Shown: positions 4,698 through 6,125 of the stretch, one piece after another
How the letters are laid out: each line of letters begins with the position of its first letter
Position numbering within the stretch: the stretch's first letter is position 1
Assembly: GCA_020348185.1 (NCBI GenBank)
Contig: CP070743.1
Coordinates: 1,560,842 to 1,566,966 of the forward strand
Length of the DNA stretch: 6,125 nt
Reading direction: 5' to 3'
Source: Nitrospirota bacterium
GTDB taxonomy: Bacteria; Nitrospirota; Nitrospiria; Nitrospirales; UBA8639
Program-made: the position numbers and the translations under genes
The notes under the pieces: model-generated
Told to the model about the DNA's origin: nothing
The model's input: the letters and a program-made list of their open reading frames with translations, nothing else
The model's database searches: none

Positions 4698-6125
4698 ATG
4701 CCAATGTCGAAAAAGATTTCGGTCCTGTCCTGGTGCTTGCTGGCGCTGCTTTATAGTGCTTCGATAACAAGTGCGCAGGTTGAACGAGTTCAGGAATTAA
4801 CCTATCCCCCACTGGCTGAACTGGTGATTCCTGAACCGACCCGTGTGACTCTGGAAAACGGAATGACCGTACTCTTGTTGGAAGACCACGAATTGCCCCT
4901 GGTCAGTGTCTCAGCTCAGATCCGGACCGGATCACGGTTAGAGCCTGAGGATAAGGTGGGGTTGGCTGGATTAACCGGCACAGTGATGCGAAGTGGCGGA
5001 ACGACCTCCCTTTCAGGAGATGACCTCGATGACTATTTAGAAGGCAAGGCCGCGGTGATTGAGACAGGTATTGGGGGAACGATGGGGACCGCATCGATGA
5101 GTTCTCTGACAGAGGATTTTCCAGAAATCTTGAAAGTGTTTGCCGACGTGCTTCGTCATCCCGCCTTCGATCCGGAAAAACTGACCATTGCTAAAAACCA
5201 GGCCATGGCTCGTATTGCCAGACAGAATGACAACCCCGATAGAATTGTGTTGAGGGAATTCTACAAACTGATTTATGGAAAGCATTCGCCCTATGCCAGA
5301 GTTGCCACCTATGCCACGGTGAACTCTATATCTCGGGAGGACATGATCGCCTGGCACAAAAAGTATTTCCACCCTAACCGGATTTTACTTGGGTTGGTTG
5401 GAGATTTTAAGACCAAGGCCGCTATCAATCTGGTGAAGAAAGTTTTTGGGGAGTGGAAGCCCGGTCCCAAGGTCGAGGACCCTTTGGCACCCTATCAGGA
5501 TTCCTCGCTTCCCGATGTCTTTTATGTCGAGAAAAATGACATGACCCAAGCCAAAATCGCCATGGGCCATATCGGAATCATTCGGAATAATCCTGATTAC
5601 TACCCTCTGGTGATTGTCAACCAGATCATGTCGGGATCCTTCGGTGCCCGACTCTTTTCGAATATCCGATCGCAACAAGGTCTCGCGTATGATGTTCATG
5701 GAGGTGTGGGCTTTCATTGGGACTATCCCGGTGTGGCCAGTTTGGCGATGTCAACCAAAACTGAGACCACGGCCAAGGGCATTGACGCTTTGATTACCGA
5801 GGCGAACAAGATGGTCTCTGAACCGCCAACTGATGAAGAAGTGACGAAGGCCAAAACGAGTATTCTGAATTCATTTGTCTTCTCGGTCGATTCCCCAGGG
5901 AAAGTGTTGGGAAAATTCCTCACCTATGAATATTTTGGGTATCCATCGGATTGGCTTTTTCGATTCCGCAAGGGGATTGAAGCGGTCACGACAGCTCAAG
6001 TTCGAGAGGCCGCCCGAAAGCATCTTCGTCCCAAGGATTTTGCCATATTGATCGTGGGTCCCCGCGAGGGTACCGCACCGGCACTGGCTCGATATAAGAA
6101 GGTGAACGAGTTGGATATTTCGATT
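4698..6125 (+). CDS. M16 family protein, zinc-less partner subunit, exported (3' end outside window)
   Basis: The frame is open for 476 codons to the window edge. The ORF begins with a signal peptide (MPMSKKISVL, hydrophobic core, likely cut after TSA at residue 26). It then runs as two M16 domains: strand ENGMTVLLLEDHELPLVSV, helix-rich middle, linker, and a second domain from about 270. Where the partner has HxxEH, this protein reads GLTGT (91-95) within GLAGLTGTVMRSGGT, so both His and the Glu are lost and it cannot bind zinc or hydrolyse peptide bonds alone. It does keep Arg324 and Tyr331 in SNIRSQQGLAYDV, the C-terminal Arg/Tyr pair that holds substrate in heterodimeric M16B enzymes, plus SGSFGARLF before it. 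This matches the non-catalytic subunit of bacterial M16 pairs and of mitochondrial processing peptidase. It is 31 bases downstream of the zinc subunit gene, almost certainly the same operon. The visible C-terminus, VGPREGTAPALARYKKV, suggests only a short tail is missing. Confidence 0.93.
   Translation, partial: MPMSKKISVLSWCLLALLYSASITSAQVERVQELTYPPLAELVIPEPTRVTLENGMTVLLLEDHELPLVSVSAQIRTGSRLEPEDKVGLAGLTGTVMRSGGTTSLSGDDLDDYLEGKAAVIETGIGGTMGTASMSSLTEDFPEILKVFADVLRHPAFDPEKLTIAKNQAMARIARQNDNPDRIVLREFYKLIYGKHSPYARVATYATVNSISREDMIAWHKKYFHPNRILLGLVGDFKTKAAINLVKKVFGEWKPGPKVEDPLAPYQDSSLPDVFYVEKNDMTQAKIAMGHIGIIRNNPDYYPLVIVNQIMSGSFGARLFSNIRSQQGLAYDVHGGVGFHWDYPGVASLAMSTKTETTAKGIDALITEANKMVSEPPTDEEVTKAKTSILNSFVFSVDSPGKVLGKFLTYEYFGYPSDWLFRFRKGIEAVTTAQVREAARKHLRPKDFAILIVGPREGTAPALARYKKVNELDISI

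Noticed and set aside
4480..5923. Several minus-strand open frames of 63-111 codons under the M16 genes
   Set aside because: All are antisense to well-supported coding sequence, and none has a family signature or start signal.

Overview
The window reads as an ordinary chromosomal stretch of a Gram-negative bacterium of moderate GC. Two consecutive genes encode exported M16 peptidase subunits with Sec-type signal peptides, which implies a periplasm. The mix of a cytoplasmic sulfite-oxidase-like protein, a dipeptide epimerase and a long-insert M16 pair would suit Nitrospirota (Nitrospira-like) or a related group. That assignment is an impression from protein style, not a demonstrated placement. 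No phage, transposon, CRISPR, tRNA or rRNA signal was found.

Layout. Bases 1-288 hold the C-terminal end of a protein finishing in a PDZ domain; its start lies left of the window. A short intergenic stretch follows, rich in CCCTCTCC/GGGAGAGG inverted-repeat sequence, lying between the convergent ends of the PDZ gene and a minus-strand gamma-glutamylcyclotransferase-like gene (398-892). The AT-rich gap 893-1066 separates that gene from the plus-strand genes and carries a good minus-strand -10 box and a very strong ribosome binding site for the next gene. A molybdopterin (sulfite-oxidase-fold) protein (1067-1714) and an enolase-superfamily dipeptide epimerase (1770-2882) follow 55 bases apart and may be cotranscribed. 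The gap 2883-3109 contains a 16-base perfect palindrome and a tentative promoter. It precedes a two-gene M16 peptidase operon: a zinc-containing subunit (3110-4666) and a zinc-less partner (4698 to the right edge, stop not reached).

How the genes work together. The clearest functional unit is the M16 pair. The first subunit keeps the HxxEH zinc motif but lacks the C-terminal Tyr of the substrate-binding Arg/Tyr pair; the second has lost every zinc residue but keeps Arg and Tyr. This is the division of labour known for heterodimeric M16B peptidases such as mitochondrial processing peptidase. The epimerase and the cyclotransferase-like enzyme could both act on Glu-containing small peptides or peptidoglycan fragments, but only proximity suggests a link. 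No convincing new biological system was found; the most useful leads are the M16 insert, the altered specificity loop of the epimerase and the palindrome upstream of the M16 operon.
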